DNA of 41,547 bases from Proteus vulgaris (GTDB lineage Bacteria; Pseudomonadota; Gammaproteobacteria; Enterobacterales; Enterobacteriaceae): positions 1 through 41,547 of the forward strand of contig NZ_JAEHOQ010000028.1 in assembly GCF_016239305.1 (NCBI RefSeq), given 5' to 3'. Each line of letters begins with the position of its first letter. Position 1 is the stretch's first letter. This document shows positions 41,421 to 41,547 of this stretch, one piece after another. The notes under the pieces were generated by a model. It did not search any database. It was not told the origin of the DNA and saw only the letters and a list, made by a program, of their open reading frames with translations. The position numbers were made by a program, and so were the translations under genes.

Positions 41421-41547
41421 TTCAATAATCTCCAGATAAAAAAGAAATAAATCCTTTCTAGGGTTAAATTCCCAGAAAAATAATATTTAATTAATCTTAT
41501 TTGCTAATTATTTAAATTTTCCATATTTAGAATATGCTTTAAAAATA
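41421..41547 (-). other. Upstream region of the bcs operon, cut by the window end
   Basis: This holds the bcsR ribosome binding site (TCTGGAG) and an AT-rich stretch where the promoter is expected. There is no clear -35/-10 pair or operator. Whether other bcs genes (E, F, G or Z) lie beyond is unknown. Confidence 0.4.

Noticed and set aside
1-41547. Prophage, insertion sequence, CRISPR or integron content
   Set aside because: No transposase, integrase, repeat-spacer array or attachment repeat was seen; gene content and composition are uniform and chromosomal.

Overview
The window is AT-rich chromosomal DNA of an enterobacterium, almost certainly Proteus or a very close relative (Morganellaceae). 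The clearest marker is the 1021-residue protein at 3663-6728. It matches, from memory, the chondroitin sulfate ABC endolyase of Proteus vulgaris nearly residue for residue and has all four catalytic residues at the published numbers. No tRNA, rRNA, CRISPR array or insertion sequence was seen.

Layout. (1) 1-432: a previously unannotated-looking hok/sok-type toxin-antitoxin locus. It has a short Hok-like reading frame on the minus strand, a Sok-like antisense RNA with promoter and terminator on the plus strand, and fold-back hairpins; it may be decayed. (2) 558-11532, minus strand: a glycosaminoglycan locus in the order Tat-exported sulfatase, OmpG/KdgM-like porin, autotransporter of unknown passenger function, chondroitin ABC endolyase (ABC I), intercistronic terminator, ABC exolyase (ABC II). 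(3) 11862-14399, minus strand: GNAT acetyltransferase, a very short trimeric autotransporter adhesin, and an RpiR-family regulator with a palindrome at its own promoter. (4) 14894-20033, plus strand: a small membrane peptide, yceJ-yceI, a choloylglycine-hydrolase/penicillin-acylase-type enzyme, a Kch-like potassium channel, and tehB under an NsrR-type box. (5) 20106-24803: clcA (minus), an AGCS sodium/alanine symporter (plus), and an aldehyde dehydrogenase (minus). (6) 25296-28616, plus strand: hcp-hcr with FNR-like and NsrR-like sites, then a small lipoprotein. (7) 28838-30154: an Mg2+-sensing M-box riboswitch followed by a short MgtE transporter. (8) sprT (minus), then a BigR-like persulfide-sensor operon with two half-size YeeE/YedE permeases (plus). 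(9) 32203-41420, minus strand: the cellulose operon bcsR-bcsQ-bcsA-bcsB-bcsC, without bcsZ.

How the genes fit together. The sulfatase, porin and two lyases form a plausible route for capturing, importing, cutting and desulfating chondroitin or dermatan sulfate in the periplasm. The autotransporter inside that operon is the unexplained component. tehB and hcp-hcr carry matching NsrR-type operators and probably respond together to nitric oxide. The M-box ties mgtE to Mg2+ status. The bcs block would make cellulose at the inner membrane and export it through BcsC, but the missing BcsZ and an altered PilZ motif in BcsA suggest a modified system.

All family assignments are by sequence recognition and motif reading; no database search was run.
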